Shown here piece by piece: positions 7,839 to 17,116 of a DNA stretch of 46,523 bases (position 1 is the stretch's first letter; every line of letters starts with the position of its first letter). The DNA is from Furfurilactobacillus entadae (GTDB taxonomy: Bacteria; Bacillota; Bacilli; Lactobacillales; Lactobacillaceae). The notes beneath the pieces are model-generated. The model saw only the letters and a program-made list of their open reading frames with translations, made no database searches and was not told the DNA's origin. Position numbers and translations under genes: made by a program. Where the stretch lies: the NCBI RefSeq assembly GCF_045862745.1, contig NZ_BQXN01000018.1:1-46523 (forward strand), in the 5' to 3' direction.

Positions 7839-7880
7839 TTTCCGCCTAGTACATATGCTAGTGCATGTACTAGGCGGAAA
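7839..7880. repeat. Perfect 16-bp inverted repeat in a long gene-free gap
   Basis: TTTCCGCCTAGTACAT (7839-7854) and its exact complement (7865-7880) flank a 10-nt centre. No T run follows, so it is not an ordinary terminator. TAGTGCATGTAC, spanning the centre and right arm (7859-7870), occurs again at 7996-8007. It lies inside the 950-base gap 7483-8433, in which I see no gene. It could be a protein-binding site or the end of a small non-coding element. Confidence 0.5.
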
Positions 7881-8245
7881 TGCGATTATTAAAACGCTAA
7901 AACGTTGATACCAAAGGATTTATGAGGTCTTTTTGCGCGCTTCGATGATGAGCGCAAATGACGGTAAATGATGATTGATTAGACGATATTTTCAATAGTG
8001 CATGTACGATGTTTGGCTGATCAAAACTAGGGCTGGCGTCACTTTAATGGCGGAATAAAGTCGTGAACAATTACCAACCATAGCACCGATTGACTACGAT
8101 TTAAACGGCAACAACCGAGTGTGGCCGAGTGGATGATCAATCTGGGCACAAAAGTGATTGGGTGCGAAAAACACTGATGATGACGGAACCGCCACCACGG
8201 TGTGTGGCTCACGGCAATTAACCTAAAAAGTGGCAATCAAACGCT

Positions 8246-8290
8246 AAAAAGGAACATTCGTGGTCAATGAGCCGTGAATGTTCCTTTTTT
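8246..8290 (+). terminator. Terminator with no visible gene in front of it
   Basis: A 14-bp stem (AAAAAGGAACATTC and complement) with a 16-nt loop and a T6 tail on the plus strand. No plus-strand protein gene ends here, so either it closes an unrecognised small RNA from the 7.9-8.2 kb interval or it shields sbcD from outside transcription. Confidence 0.65.
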
Positions 8291-8433
8291 GATGCAGTTG
8301 TTCCGTATGATAATCCGCTAAATGTGGACATGAATCGTCAGTTTAGTGATGTTACTTTTGATCGTCCTTGCGGTGGCGAAACGGTGTAAACTAAGACTAC
8401 TTGAAACAACACGAAGCGAGTAAAGGGGATAGC

Positions 8434-9549
8434 ATGAAGTTTTTACACACGGCTGATTGGCACATTGGTAAGAAGCTCCACGGATTCGACCTCCACGATG
8501 AACAGGCAGACGCGTACCGGCAAATTTTAGCCATTGCGTTGCGCGAACAGGTCGATGCGGTGGTGATTGCGGGTGACTTATATGACCGGGCGTTGCCAAG
8601 TGAAGATAACGTTTCGCAGTTGAACCACATGCTCATTGATTTGAATTTGACCAACAAGTTGCCGTTACTGGCAATCAGTGGGAACCATGATAGTGCAACC
8701 CGGCTCCACGTGGGGAGCGAATGGTACGCCCAAACGAACTATTTTTTAAACACTGAGCTTAGTGGTGCGTTTGAACCGGTCGATTTGGGCGACACGCAGT
8801 TCTTTTTACTGCCATACTTCGAACCGTGGCAGGTGCGCAATGTGTTTGAAGACGATTCGATCCGAACCGTGGAACAGGCCATGAAGTTAGTGGTGGCAAA
8901 ACAGCAAGAACACTTTGATCCGGCCAAAAAGCACGTGTTAGTGGCCCATTTCTTTGCGGCAGGAAGTAGTACGACGGATTCAGAAACGAAGGTGGTGGTT
9001 GGGGGCCTAAACGCTGTGCCACTGGACCTACTCGAACCGTTTGATTATGTGGCGCTCGGCCATTTGCACAACCACCACGCCCTGAACCAGCCCAGGATGC
9101 GTTACAGTGGGTCGCCGGTGAAGTTTTCCTTATCAGAAGCTGGCGAAACGAAGGGTGTTTGGGTGGTGGACACGACGGCGATGACGGAAACGTATGAAGC
9201 ACTGACACCCGTGCGTGATGTCGTTACACTGACGGATTCCTTCGAACATTTAACGGAACCAGATTACTATCAAACGTTGGATCGCGATGCGTATTACGGG
9301 CTGACGTTAACGGATAAGGCCATCATTCCCGATGTGATGAACCAGTTACGCCAGGTCTATCCACGGATCGTTAGTTTGGAACGGCAATTTGGTCGCGAGG
9401 CGTTGCCAACGGTGGCGACGGTCGACACTTCCGCCGCCCCGCTGACTCTTTTCGGGGACTTTTTTGAGTACGTCAACGAAGAGACGATGAACGAGCAACA
9501 AACACAGTGGGCCAAGGACAGCCTGCAGAAAGCGGAACACGAGGAATAA
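8434..9549 (+). CDS. sbcD: Exonuclease SbcCD subunit D
   Basis: The 371-residue nuclease subunit of SbcCD, the bacterial Mre11-Rad50. It opens hairpins and trims double-strand ends, removing long palindromes and protein-blocked ends. Calcineurin-like phosphoesterase motifs are all visible: 'LHTADWHIGKKL' (I), 'VVIAGDLYDRALPS' (II), 'LLAISGNHDSA' (III), 'VLVAHFFA' (IV) and 'VALGHLHNHH' (V), which hold the two Mn ions. The C-terminal cap follows. ATG at 8434 follows AAAGGGGA; earlier in-frame codons lack the family start 'MKFLHTADWH'. sbcC follows 3 bases after the stop, so the two are translated together. Confidence 0.96.
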   Translation: MKFLHTADWHIGKKLHGFDLHDEQADAYRQILAIALREQVDAVVIAGDLYDRALPSEDNVSQLNHMLIDLNLTNKLPLLAISGNHDSATRLHVGSEWYAQTNYFLNTELSGAFEPVDLGDTQFFLLPYFEPWQVRNVFEDDSIRTVEQAMKLVVAKQQEHFDPAKKHVLVAHFFAAGSSTTDSETKVVVGGLNAVPLDLLEPFDYVALGHLHNHHALNQPRMRYSGSPVKFSLSEAGETKGVWVVDTTAMTETYEALTPVRDVVTLTDSFEHLTEPDYYQTLDRDAYYGLTLTDKAIIPDVMNQLRQVYPRIVSLERQFGREALPTVATVDTSAAPLTLFGDFFEYVNEETMNEQQTQWAKDSLQKAEHEE

Positions 9550-9552
9550 GCC

Positions 9553-12500
9553 ATGCGACCACTTAGAATTCGACTCGTTAATTTCGGCCCGTACCGGGAT
9601 CAAACCATTGATTTTGAAGCGTTTAATGAAGCACCGTTATTTTTGATCAGCGGGAAAACGGGTGCCGGAAAAACCACCATTTTTGACGCGATGTGTTTTG
9701 CACTGTTTGGGCGGTCTTCTGGTGGTGACCGTGACCCTGCACAGATGCGCTCTGACTTTGCGACACCGACGGAAGAAACGGCGGTGACGTTTATTTTTGA
9801 GCACCAAGGGGAGCAGTACGTCATTGTCCGAAAGCCGGCCCAAGTGCTTGCGAAAAAACGTGGGACCGGAACGACGACGCAAAACGCCAGTGTTGAACTG
9901 ACGGTGACTGATCGCAACGGGCAGGAAAAGGCGTGGACCAAGGTGGGCCCCGTCAGAGATAAATTAACGGATCTGCTTCACCTAACACCGGAGCAGTTTA
10001 CCCAGATCGTTTTACTTCCTCAAGGGCAGTTTCGCCACTTTTTAGAGGCCAATAGTAATGAAAAGCAGAAGCTATTGGCTGACCTGTTTAGCACGGATCT
10101 ATACGCACGCTGGGCCGCTGAACTTGCGGATCAATTGAAAGCCATGAAGCAAACCGTTCAGGGGCAGACGTCGCAATTGGCAGCCTACGCAAAAATGATC
10201 CAGTGGCAAGCGGATGAGCATCCTGACGAAACGGCGCCACTGGCAGATGTGCTTCAAGCATTGACGACCCAAAACGAACAGATGACGGCGGAACTGACGG
10301 AACGCCAACACCACCACGATGACGAAACGACGAAATTGACTAAGCTGGAAAACCAGGTGAAGGCGGCTGAGACGTTATTAGCGGTGTTTAAACAACGTGA
10401 TGACGCATTAGCTGCTAAAGCCGAATTAACGGCTCAGGCGCCCAAAATGGCGGCACTAGCGGCGCAGATAACGGAACTAGGCTGGGCCAGTGAAGTGCAG
10501 CCGCTACTGGTAGCGAAGGAAGCGACTGCTGACCAGTTAACCAAAACTTCGGCGACCCTTGCAGAGACAACAGCGGCTTCAAAAACGGCGACCGTAACCC
10601 TTGAAGCGGCAACAACCGCCCTAACGGCACACGTTGCAAAAGCGCCTGAAGAACAGCAGCGCCAGCAAGAATTAACCACGTTGACCCAGCAACGACCGTT
10701 GTTTAAACAGGTCGCGACGCTGACTGAAACGGTGACTGAGCAACGCAAACGCGTCGCAAAAGATGAGGCCGCGGTCGCTGCACTAAAACAGGCGCAGGTG
10801 GCAACGACCACAACGATTCAGACGGCAACAGCGCAGGTGGAGAAACTTGGCGATCTGGAAGCGGCCCAACTTGCGTTACGAGATCATGCACATGCACTGA
10901 CAACCATTCAAAAACAGCGAACGGATCTACAGCAGTTACAGGAAACGGTGACGCAGACTACAAACCGAATTGCTGAAGTTAAGGCAACGTTAGCCACGGC
11001 AACAGCGGAACAGGCGCAGGCAATCGCTGCGTATGAAACGGTGGATCGCGAGTGGACCGTTGCCCAGATTCAACGACTCAGCGCAAAGCTAGTGCCCGGT
11101 GAACCGTGTCCGGTGTGTGGCGCGGTGGATCATCCGCAGGTGGCGCTGGTAGCGACAGCTACGGTGGTCGAAGAAGACGTGAAGGCCGCGGATGCCCGGC
11201 GCCAACAGGCTAGTACGACGGTTGAGCGATTGACGGGACAGCTACGGACACTGACGGATGAACTGGCGGGTCACGTAACGGCGTGTGAAACGGCGCAGAC
11301 GGCGTGGCTAGCGGCTGTTTCGACCGTCACTGATGAGGCGTTGGTTGAGTTGGCAACTGCGGATGAGGCGGTCGCTGAGCAGGTGAACCAGCAAGCGGCC
11401 AACGAAGCGGCCCTAGCTGATCAACTTGAGCAGCGAACGCAATTAACGCAGACACTGAGCACAGCAACGGTCACCCAAACAGATCAGACAGCGCAACAAA
11501 AAAAGTTGGTCGAGACACTTCATGCAGATCAGACAACGCTCGCAACGGTAAGCGCCCAGTTAACAGAACGGCAACACGGCTTACCAACTGAGTACGTTGA
11601 CTTAGCGGCGCTGGACGCGCACCTTGAGGCCGTCCAGAATGCCAGTGCCACGTTTAAAGCAACGGAAGCACAGCTTCGTGATCAGCAAGCAACGGCCCGC
11701 GATGCCCACACCCGGTTAGCCACACAGGTTCAAAACCTGACGACGGAGCGTGACCAGCAAACGGTGGCCCGTGATGACGCAGAACGCGTGTTAAACGACG
11801 CCTTGACGGCGCATGACGCAACGTTGCCACAATTACAAACACTGCTTACGATGCTGCCACAGTTAGCGGGGCTCCGTGAGCAACAACAGCAATACGCTGA
11901 GCAGGTGGCCAAGGTGACCGGGCAATTAGAAACACTTGAAGCACAAATTGGTTCGCAAAAACGGCCCAATGTGGCTGAATTGGTGGCGGCTCGTGACGCC
12001 CAGCAAGCAGTCCAACAGACGGTTCAGGCGGCCTTTTATGAATATCGCCAGTTGGTCAACGGCAATGTTGAGCTGGCTGATAAGTTGACGACCGGAATGG
12101 GTGAAACCAAGGCCGCACAAACAACGCTGGCACAACTAACGGAGTTGTCTGATACCGCTAATGGTAAGAATCACCTTAACCTTAGTTTGGAACGGTACAT
12201 TCTCCAGACCTATCTGCAAAAGGTGCTGGAAGTCGCAAACGTGCGGTTAGCGGCGCTGACCAGCAACCGCTATCAGTTCCAACTAGATACGGCCGTTGGC
12301 TCACGGACAACGGATACCGGGTTGGAAATCAATGTCTTTGACGATCAGGCCGGTAAATCACGGAGCGTTCACACGCTGTCTGGTGGTGAAAGTTTCATCG
12401 CGGCGCTGTCCCTGGCGTTGGCCCTTGGTGAGGTCATTCAAAACGAGGCTGGTGGGATTTCTATCGAAGCCTTGTTCGTGGATGAAGGCTTTGGTTCTCT

Positions 12501-12675
12501 TGATGAAGAAGCGCTTCAGATGGCGATGGAGGCGTTACAAAGCATTGAGGGTCGCAACCGGATGATCGGCATCATCAGTCACGTGACCGAGATGCAGGAG
12601 CAGATTCCGGACCAACTACGGGTGGTTTCGCAAGTAAACGGGCAAACGAATGTAAGCTATCAACACGAATTGTAA
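9553..12675 (+). CDS. sbcC: Exonuclease SbcCD subunit C (SMC-like ATPase)
   Basis: The 1040-residue ATPase partner of SbcD. Walker A 'GKTGAGKTTIFDA' lies near residue 35. Two very long coiled coils, rich in Ala, Gln, Thr and Glu, flank the zinc hook 'PCPVCG' (Cys519 and Cys522), where two molecules join. The ABC signature 'HTLSGGES' and Walker B 'LFVDEGFGSLDEEAL' are near the C-terminus. ATP binding closes the heads on DNA and gates the SbcD nuclease. Length and order of parts match the family. The ribosome binding site (GAGGAA) lies within the end of sbcD, which implies coupled translation. A terminator follows at 12694. Confidence 0.96.
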   Translation: MRPLRIRLVNFGPYRDQTIDFEAFNEAPLFLISGKTGAGKTTIFDAMCFALFGRSSGGDRDPAQMRSDFATPTEETAVTFIFEHQGEQYVIVRKPAQVLAKKRGTGTTTQNASVELTVTDRNGQEKAWTKVGPVRDKLTDLLHLTPEQFTQIVLLPQGQFRHFLEANSNEKQKLLADLFSTDLYARWAAELADQLKAMKQTVQGQTSQLAAYAKMIQWQADEHPDETAPLADVLQALTTQNEQMTAELTERQHHHDDETTKLTKLENQVKAAETLLAVFKQRDDALAAKAELTAQAPKMAALAAQITELGWASEVQPLLVAKEATADQLTKTSATLAETTAASKTATVTLEAATTALTAHVAKAPEEQQRQQELTTLTQQRPLFKQVATLTETVTEQRKRVAKDEAAVAALKQAQVATTTTIQTATAQVEKLGDLEAAQLALRDHAHALTTIQKQRTDLQQLQETVTQTTNRIAEVKATLATATAEQAQAIAAYETVDREWTVAQIQRLSAKLVPGEPCPVCGAVDHPQVALVATATVVEEDVKAADARRQQASTTVERLTGQLRTLTDELAGHVTACETAQTAWLAAVSTVTDEALVELATADEAVAEQVNQQAANEAALADQLEQRTQLTQTLSTATVTQTDQTAQQKKLVETLHADQTTLATVSAQLTERQHGLPTEYVDLAALDAHLEAVQNASATFKATEAQLRDQQATARDAHTRLATQVQNLTTERDQQTVARDDAERVLNDALTAHDATLPQLQTLLTMLPQLAGLREQQQQYAEQVAKVTGQLETLEAQIGSQKRPNVAELVAARDAQQAVQQTVQAAFYEYRQLVNGNVELADKLTTGMGETKAAQTTLAQLTELSDTANGKNHLNLSLERYILQTYLQKVLEVANVRLAALTSNRYQFQLDTAVGSRTTDTGLEINVFDDQAGKSRSVHTLSGGESFIAALSLALALGEVIQNEAGGISIEALFVDEGFGSLDEEALQMAMEALQSIEGRNRMIGIISHVTEMQEQIPDQLRVVSQVNGQTNVSYQHEL

Positions 12676-12693
12676 TGCGAATTTTTCAATCAA

Positions 12694-12732
12694 AGACGTC
12701 CGCGCTCCTTGTATGGAGTGCGGACGTTTTTA
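12694..12732 (+). terminator. Terminator of sbcDC
   Basis: ACGTCCGC-G-CTCC pairs with GGAG-T-GCGGACGT around a 5-nt loop, followed by TTTT-A. It isolates the CRISPR locus from sbcDC. Confidence 0.8.
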
Positions 12733-12773
12733 GTATCGTTACATGATAAATTGAACTGGCTCATTACCTGAAA

Positions 12774-12803
12774 TTGATTGTATTGGTTGAACTTTGTTAT
12801 AAA
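12774..12803 (+). promoter_or_regulatory. Likely cas9 promoter
   Basis: TTGATT (12774-12779) and TATAAA (12798-12803) with 18 bases between them lie about 45 bases before the cas9 start. It is the only good pair between the sbcC terminator and cas9. Confidence 0.5.
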
Positions 12804-12845
12804 ATGAACTTAGCATTTGATAAGGAATTAATTCTAGGAGGGCTC

Positions 12846-15800
12846 ATGATGATGCAACAACGATACGGAATCGGTTTAGATATTGGGACGAATTCAGTGG
12901 GGTTTGCTGTCACGGATGAGGACGGACACGTTACGCGGGTGAAGGGGAAAACAGCCATTGGTGCGCATTTGTTTGAAACAGGAGTCTCTGCCGCAGATCG
13001 CCGCGGTTTTCGGACGACACGGCGGCGGTTAGGTCGGCGCCGCTGGCGGCTAAGGTTACTACGGGAAATTTTTGACCCCTATATTACTGAAAAAGATCCT
13101 GAGTTCTTTTTACGGCAAAAATACTCTGGAAGTTCTGCTAAGGCCGGTGAGTTGCCAGCTGAAAAAGGACTGTTTAACGACCAATTGGATGAAGAATTTT
13201 ACGCTAAATATGCAACGATGTACCATCTGCGTAACGCATTAATGACAGAACACCGGCAGTTTGATGTGCGTGAAATTTATCTGGCCATTCACCACATTGT
13301 GAAGTCACGAGGCCACTTTTTACTAGCAGGGCGGGCCGCGGATTTTAAAACTGGTGAATTAAACTTAAAGGCTCATTTTGAGGCCATTAACGACTATTTC
13401 CAAGTGAACATGCCAGAGGTCGACTTAATATTACCAACCGATGAACACGGATTGACTGAGATTAAAGCGGTTTTAATGGCAAACGAACGCAGTCAGTCAG
13501 ATCGTCAAAAAGAAGTAACAACGCTAATTCTTGCCGTCGTGAACGAAGCTGGTGACCGCGAGCAAAAAGCAATTCGGAAAAAACTTGTGACAGAACTGAT
13601 CAAAGCCATTGTTGGAATGAAGACGCGTTTGTGGGTGCTTCAAGACGGTGAAAAGGATGCTGGCCTCGAGATTAAGTTTGATGGGTTTGCAGAATTTTTT
13701 GATACCCTAGGTGGTAATTTACCGGACGATTTTCAAAGCTTTTTGGCAGAGCTAAATGACCTTTATGGTGTCATTGCATTGGCCGGGATTATCCCCGAAG
13801 GAAAGACGTTCTCACAGGGGATGATGGCTCTGTATAAGCAACACAGTGACGATTTGGCGCTATTGAAGAACTACTGCAAGGAACAGTCGGATGTAACTCG
13901 TGCGCGTGAAATTCGGGCTACGTACGATGTCTATATTGCCGGAAAAGATGGCAAGGCCGTTCCTCAAGATGATTTTTACAAGGCACTTAAAAAGTATGTT
14001 GATGTGGACGCTAAGGAAAGCGACGCTGCCAAAACAATTGCTGACGAAATCGCGACAGGGAAGTTTATGCCTAAGTTGCGAACCAAAGCTAACGGAGTTG
14101 TGCCACATCAAGTGCATCAATCTGAATTGGATGCAATCATTGAGAATCAACGTGCTTATTATCCGTGGTTAGCTGAGCCGAATCCGGTGGAAGACCATCG
14201 TTTGAGCTTACCGTATAAATTAGATGAATTGGTTAGTTTCCGCGTTCCGTACTATGTTGGTCCCATGGTGACTAGCTCCACCGGGAAGGAAACACCAGAA
14301 ACTCAGTTTGCGTGGATGGTCAGAAAGGCAACTGGAACGATTACACCATGGAACTTCGATGATAAAGTTGATCGATCAGCTTCTGCAGAGGCCTTTATTG
14401 AACGAATGAAGACAACTGACACTTACTTGATTGGTGAAGATGTTCTCCCGGCACAAAGTTTGCTTTACCAAAAATTCGAAGTGTTGAACGAACTGAACAA
14501 AATTCGCATTAACGGTAAACCTGTGACAACAAAGCAAAAGCAGCGCTTTTTCAATGAGTTATTTAAGCATAAAAAGGGCGTTACGGTTAAGGAAATTCAA
14601 AAGAACCTTACTGCACATAATGAGCATCAAACCGAAGAGGATGTCATTACGGGATTGTCAGATCCGAAGAAGTTTACTAGCACATTAAGTAGCTACATTG
14701 ACTTCAAAAATGTGTTGGGCGATGTCGTCGATGACCCAACAAAACGTGATGACATTGAACAAATCATCGCATGGTCAACACTCTTTGAGGACGCAACCAT
14801 TTTTAGTGAAAAGCTGGCCGGAATTGAGTGGCTGACGGCGGAGCAACAAAAGAAGCTGAGCTGGATTCGGTATCGTGGGTGGGGGCAACTCTCAAAGAAA
14901 TTACTAACTGAGCTGACTGATATAGACGGAAATAGTGTCATTGATTTGATGTGGGCGACCAATAAAAACTTCATGCAGATTCAAACCGATGAGGCCATTG
15001 CCCAAAAAATCAATGAAGCAAACGGTCTTGCCATGCAGGGACAAACAAGTGATGAATTGATCGACGGCTTCTACACGTCACCTGAAAACAAAAAGGCGCT
15101 GCGTGAGGTGATGAAGGTTGTTGCTGATATTCAGCGAGCAAAACACGGTCAGGCGCCTTCGTGGATTTACATCGAAAGTCCCCGTGAAAAAGGACGGAAC
15201 ACAGGCCGAACGGTCAGCCGTGGCCAACAATTAAAGAATTTGTATCAGGATGTTGCTAAAACGTTGATTGATCCAAAGATTGTTCAGGAACTGGATGAAA
15301 AAATTAAGGATAAAGCCACGTTTACGGATCGATTGGTTCTGTACTTTATGCAAAATGGACGCGACATCTATACAGGGAAGCAGCTGTCAATTGATGCACT
15401 CAGTAGCTATGATATTGAGCATATTTTGCCGCAGAATTTAATCAAGGATGATTCACTTGATAATCGGGTTTTGGTTCATTCCGAAATTAACCGTGAGAAA
15501 AACGATCGGTTTGCTTCAGAATTATTCCAGAAGTCCATGGGGAATTTGTGGCAAACTTGGCAAAAACAAGGCTTAATTTCCCAGCGGAAATTGCAGCATT
15601 TAATGATGCGACCAGGAGACATTGATAAGTACGCGACCGGGTTTATTGCCCGTCAGTTAACAGAAACCCGCCAGATTATTAAACTAACGGCTGATTTATT
15701 AAATGACGTGTATTCGACAGATCAAACCCAAATTGTGATGATTAAAGCAGGATTGAATCATGATTTTCGAACTACGTTTAATTTCCCCAAACTGCGAAAC

Positions 15801-16907
15801 GTTAATGATTACCATCATGCTTTTGACGCATTGTTAACCGCAAAAATTGGAAGTTATTTGTTGAACCGGTATCCCAAACTAACGCCATTTTTTGTGTATG
15901 GAGAGTACACACCATACAAGGATGCAACGCAAAAGATGCGAAGTTTTAATTTCGTCAGCCAGTTAAAGAGTGATGTAGTTGATCATGAGACGGGTGAAAT
16001 TTATTGGTCAAAAGAGGCCGAACTGGCCGAATTGGATCGTGTTTATAACTTTAAGACCATGCTTGTAACTCATGAAACAACGACGAATCATGGGCCAATG
16101 TTTAAGCAGACCATTTATAAGGCTAAGGACGATCAATCAAAGAAGCTCATTCCGATTAAAAAAGGGATGCCAACTGATGTTTACGGTGGGTATACAAAGC
16201 GCGAAGTTTCTTATTTGAGTGTCGTGAAATTAGCAAAAAGTACCATTGGAAAGGAGTACCGGGTTGTTGGAATCGACACATTGACTGTTGATGAACTAGA
16301 AAGGGTTCGTCGAGATCAAGGTGATACAGCTGCTGACGCCTTTTTATATGAGGCTATTTATAAAACGCTAAATGGCGAAAGCAAACGTGGCATTGCCCAT
16401 GATGGTTTTAAGATTGTTATTAAAAAACTTTTACTTGGCCAGCAAATTAAGGATAATGGAACGAAATTTTCCTTTAGCAGCGCACAATATTATCACAATT
16501 TACAACAGCTATTTCTCTCGAGAGCAGATCAGCAGTTGTTGGTTGATCATAATGATGGAGATTACGATCAGCACTTAAATGAAATTTTTGATCATATTTT
16601 GACTCAGGTTGATAGGTATTTTTCACTATATGATGTTGGTAATTTCCGTAATAGTTTATTATCTTCAAGGGATAAATTCGTGGCCTTACCAGTTGGTGGA
16701 GAAGGGTTCACTAAACTGGATGCAATAAATAATATTTTGGTTGGATTACATGCAAATAAAAAGACAACTGATTTAAAGGCGTTAGGAATAAAGGTTAATC
16801 TTGGTCAATTACAGATGAAAAAAATATATCTATCCAAAGACGCGCAGTTAATTTATACATCACCAACCGGTCTTTTTACTCGAACGGTTCCATTTAGTTC
16901 TTTGTAA
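12846..16907 (+). CDS. cas9: Cas9 endonuclease, type II-A
   Basis: The RNA-guided double-strand DNA nuclease of the CRISPR locus, about 1353 residues, typical for II-A lactobacilli. Counting from the first ATG: RuvC-I 'GIGLDIGTNSVGFAV' with Asp12; arginine-rich bridge helix 'RRGFRTTRRRLGRRRWRLR' (about 60-80); RuvC-II 'IYIESPRE' with Glu777; HNH 'YDIEHILPQ' with Asp856 and His859; RuvC-III 'YHHAFDA' with His991 and Asp994; then the PAM-interacting C-terminal domain. All catalytic residues are present. Three ATGs follow one another at 12846, 12849 and 12852 after AGGAGGG; the second has the best spacing. Further upstream in-frame codons lie in the promoter. It should work with the antisense tracrRNA at 16911-17067. 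Confidence 0.97.
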   Translation: MMMQQRYGIGLDIGTNSVGFAVTDEDGHVTRVKGKTAIGAHLFETGVSAADRRGFRTTRRRLGRRRWRLRLLREIFDPYITEKDPEFFLRQKYSGSSAKAGELPAEKGLFNDQLDEEFYAKYATMYHLRNALMTEHRQFDVREIYLAIHHIVKSRGHFLLAGRAADFKTGELNLKAHFEAINDYFQVNMPEVDLILPTDEHGLTEIKAVLMANERSQSDRQKEVTTLILAVVNEAGDREQKAIRKKLVTELIKAIVGMKTRLWVLQDGEKDAGLEIKFDGFAEFFDTLGGNLPDDFQSFLAELNDLYGVIALAGIIPEGKTFSQGMMALYKQHSDDLALLKNYCKEQSDVTRAREIRATYDVYIAGKDGKAVPQDDFYKALKKYVDVDAKESDAAKTIADEIATGKFMPKLRTKANGVVPHQVHQSELDAIIENQRAYYPWLAEPNPVEDHRLSLPYKLDELVSFRVPYYVGPMVTSSTGKETPETQFAWMVRKATGTITPWNFDDKVDRSASAEAFIERMKTTDTYLIGEDVLPAQSLLYQKFEVLNELNKIRINGKPVTTKQKQRFFNELFKHKKGVTVKEIQKNLTAHNEHQTEEDVITGLSDPKKFTSTLSSYIDFKNVLGDVVDDPTKRDDIEQIIAWSTLFEDATIFSEKLAGIEWLTAEQQKKLSWIRYRGWGQLSKKLLTELTDIDGNSVIDLMWATNKNFMQIQTDEAIAQKINEANGLAMQGQTSDELIDGFYTSPENKKALREVMKVVADIQRAKHGQAPSWIYIESPREKGRNTGRTVSRGQQLKNLYQDVAKTLIDPKIVQELDEKIKDKATFTDRLVLYFMQNGRDIYTGKQLSIDALSSYDIEHILPQNLIKDDSLDNRVLVHSEINREKNDRFASELFQKSMGNLWQTWQKQGLISQRKLQHLMMRPGDIDKYATGFIARQLTETRQIIKLTADLLNDVYSTDQTQIVMIKAGLNHDFRTTFNFPKLRNVNDYHHAFDALLTAKIGSYLLNRYPKLTPFFVYGEYTPYKDATQKMRSFNFVSQLKSDVVDHETGEIYWSKEAELAELDRVYNFKTMLVTHETTTNHGPMFKQTIYKAKDDQSKKLIPIKKGMPTDVYGGYTKREVSYLSVVKLAKSTIGKEYRVVGIDTLTVDELERVRRDQGDTAADAFLYEAIYKTLNGESKRGIAHDGFKIVIKKLLLGQQIKDNGTKFSFSSAQYYHNLQQLFLSRADQQLLVDHNDGDYDQHLNEIFDHILTQVDRYFSLYDVGNFRNSLLSSRDKFVALPVGGEGFTKLDAINNILVGLHANKKTTDLKALGIKVNLGQLQMKKIYLSKDAQLIYTSPTGLFTRTVPFSSL

Positions 16908-16910
16908 AAT

Positions 16911-17067
16911 TAAAAAGGTGCCATCGAAAATAATTTCGATGACACCTTTTGTTATGTAGTGGTCCGAATAGCGAACCCACAGGTTTAAACTCGGCCGAAG
17001 CCTTGCTTGATTTTAACGCTCTATGTCAGATCAATAGGATCAAAAATTGGAATATGTCAGTTCCAAC
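16911..17067 (-). ncRNA. tracrRNA (minus strand, between cas9 and cas1)
   Basis: The trans-activating RNA that pairs with crRNA repeats, guides RNase III processing and anchors Cas9. The plus strand at about 17009-17046 carries a diverged copy of the repeat, including TCTATGTCAGATCAATAGG; the minus-strand transcript is therefore the anti-repeat, giving a duplex of about 24 bp, a bulge and a short lower stem. Next come the nexus-like 'TTAAAATCAAGCAAGGCTT', a 'CGGCCGAG' stem region, and a final stem-loop (16913-16950) with a T run that ends transcription. These are the normal parts of a II-A tracrRNA. The first 20 bases after the predicted start can fold as TTGGAA-N8-TTCCAA. The terminal hairpin may also stop cas9 transcription from the other side. 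Confidence 0.85.
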
Positions 17068-17073
17068 ACCAGT

Positions 17074-17102
17074 AATATAGCACAGAATAATTGGTGACAC
17101 AA
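17074..17102 (-). promoter_or_regulatory. tracrRNA promoter, overlapping the cas1 ribosome binding site
   Basis: On the minus strand TTGTGT (17097-17102) and TATATT (17074-17079) are 17 bases apart, placing the start near 17067, just before the anti-repeat. The -35 box shares bases with the AAGGAGGGG site of cas1 (17101-17109). Confidence 0.6.
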
Positions 17103-17116
17103 GGAGGGGTCATTTC

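Noticed and set aside
7839..7880. Palindrome as a rho-independent terminator
   Set aside because: No T run on either side.
8039..8236. Minus-strand frame of 65 codons in the 7.5-8.4 kb gap
   Set aside because: No ribosome binding site, odd composition rich in Trp, His and Arg, and no domain; treated as chance.
9600..12135. Several antisense frames over sbcC, up to 125 codons
   Set aside because: They mirror the alanine- and glutamine-rich coiled-coil codons of sbcC and lack starts, ribosome binding sites and domains.
16071..16090. CATGAAACA inside cas9 as a parS-like site
   Set aside because: Only one half matches; the other arm has several mismatches.
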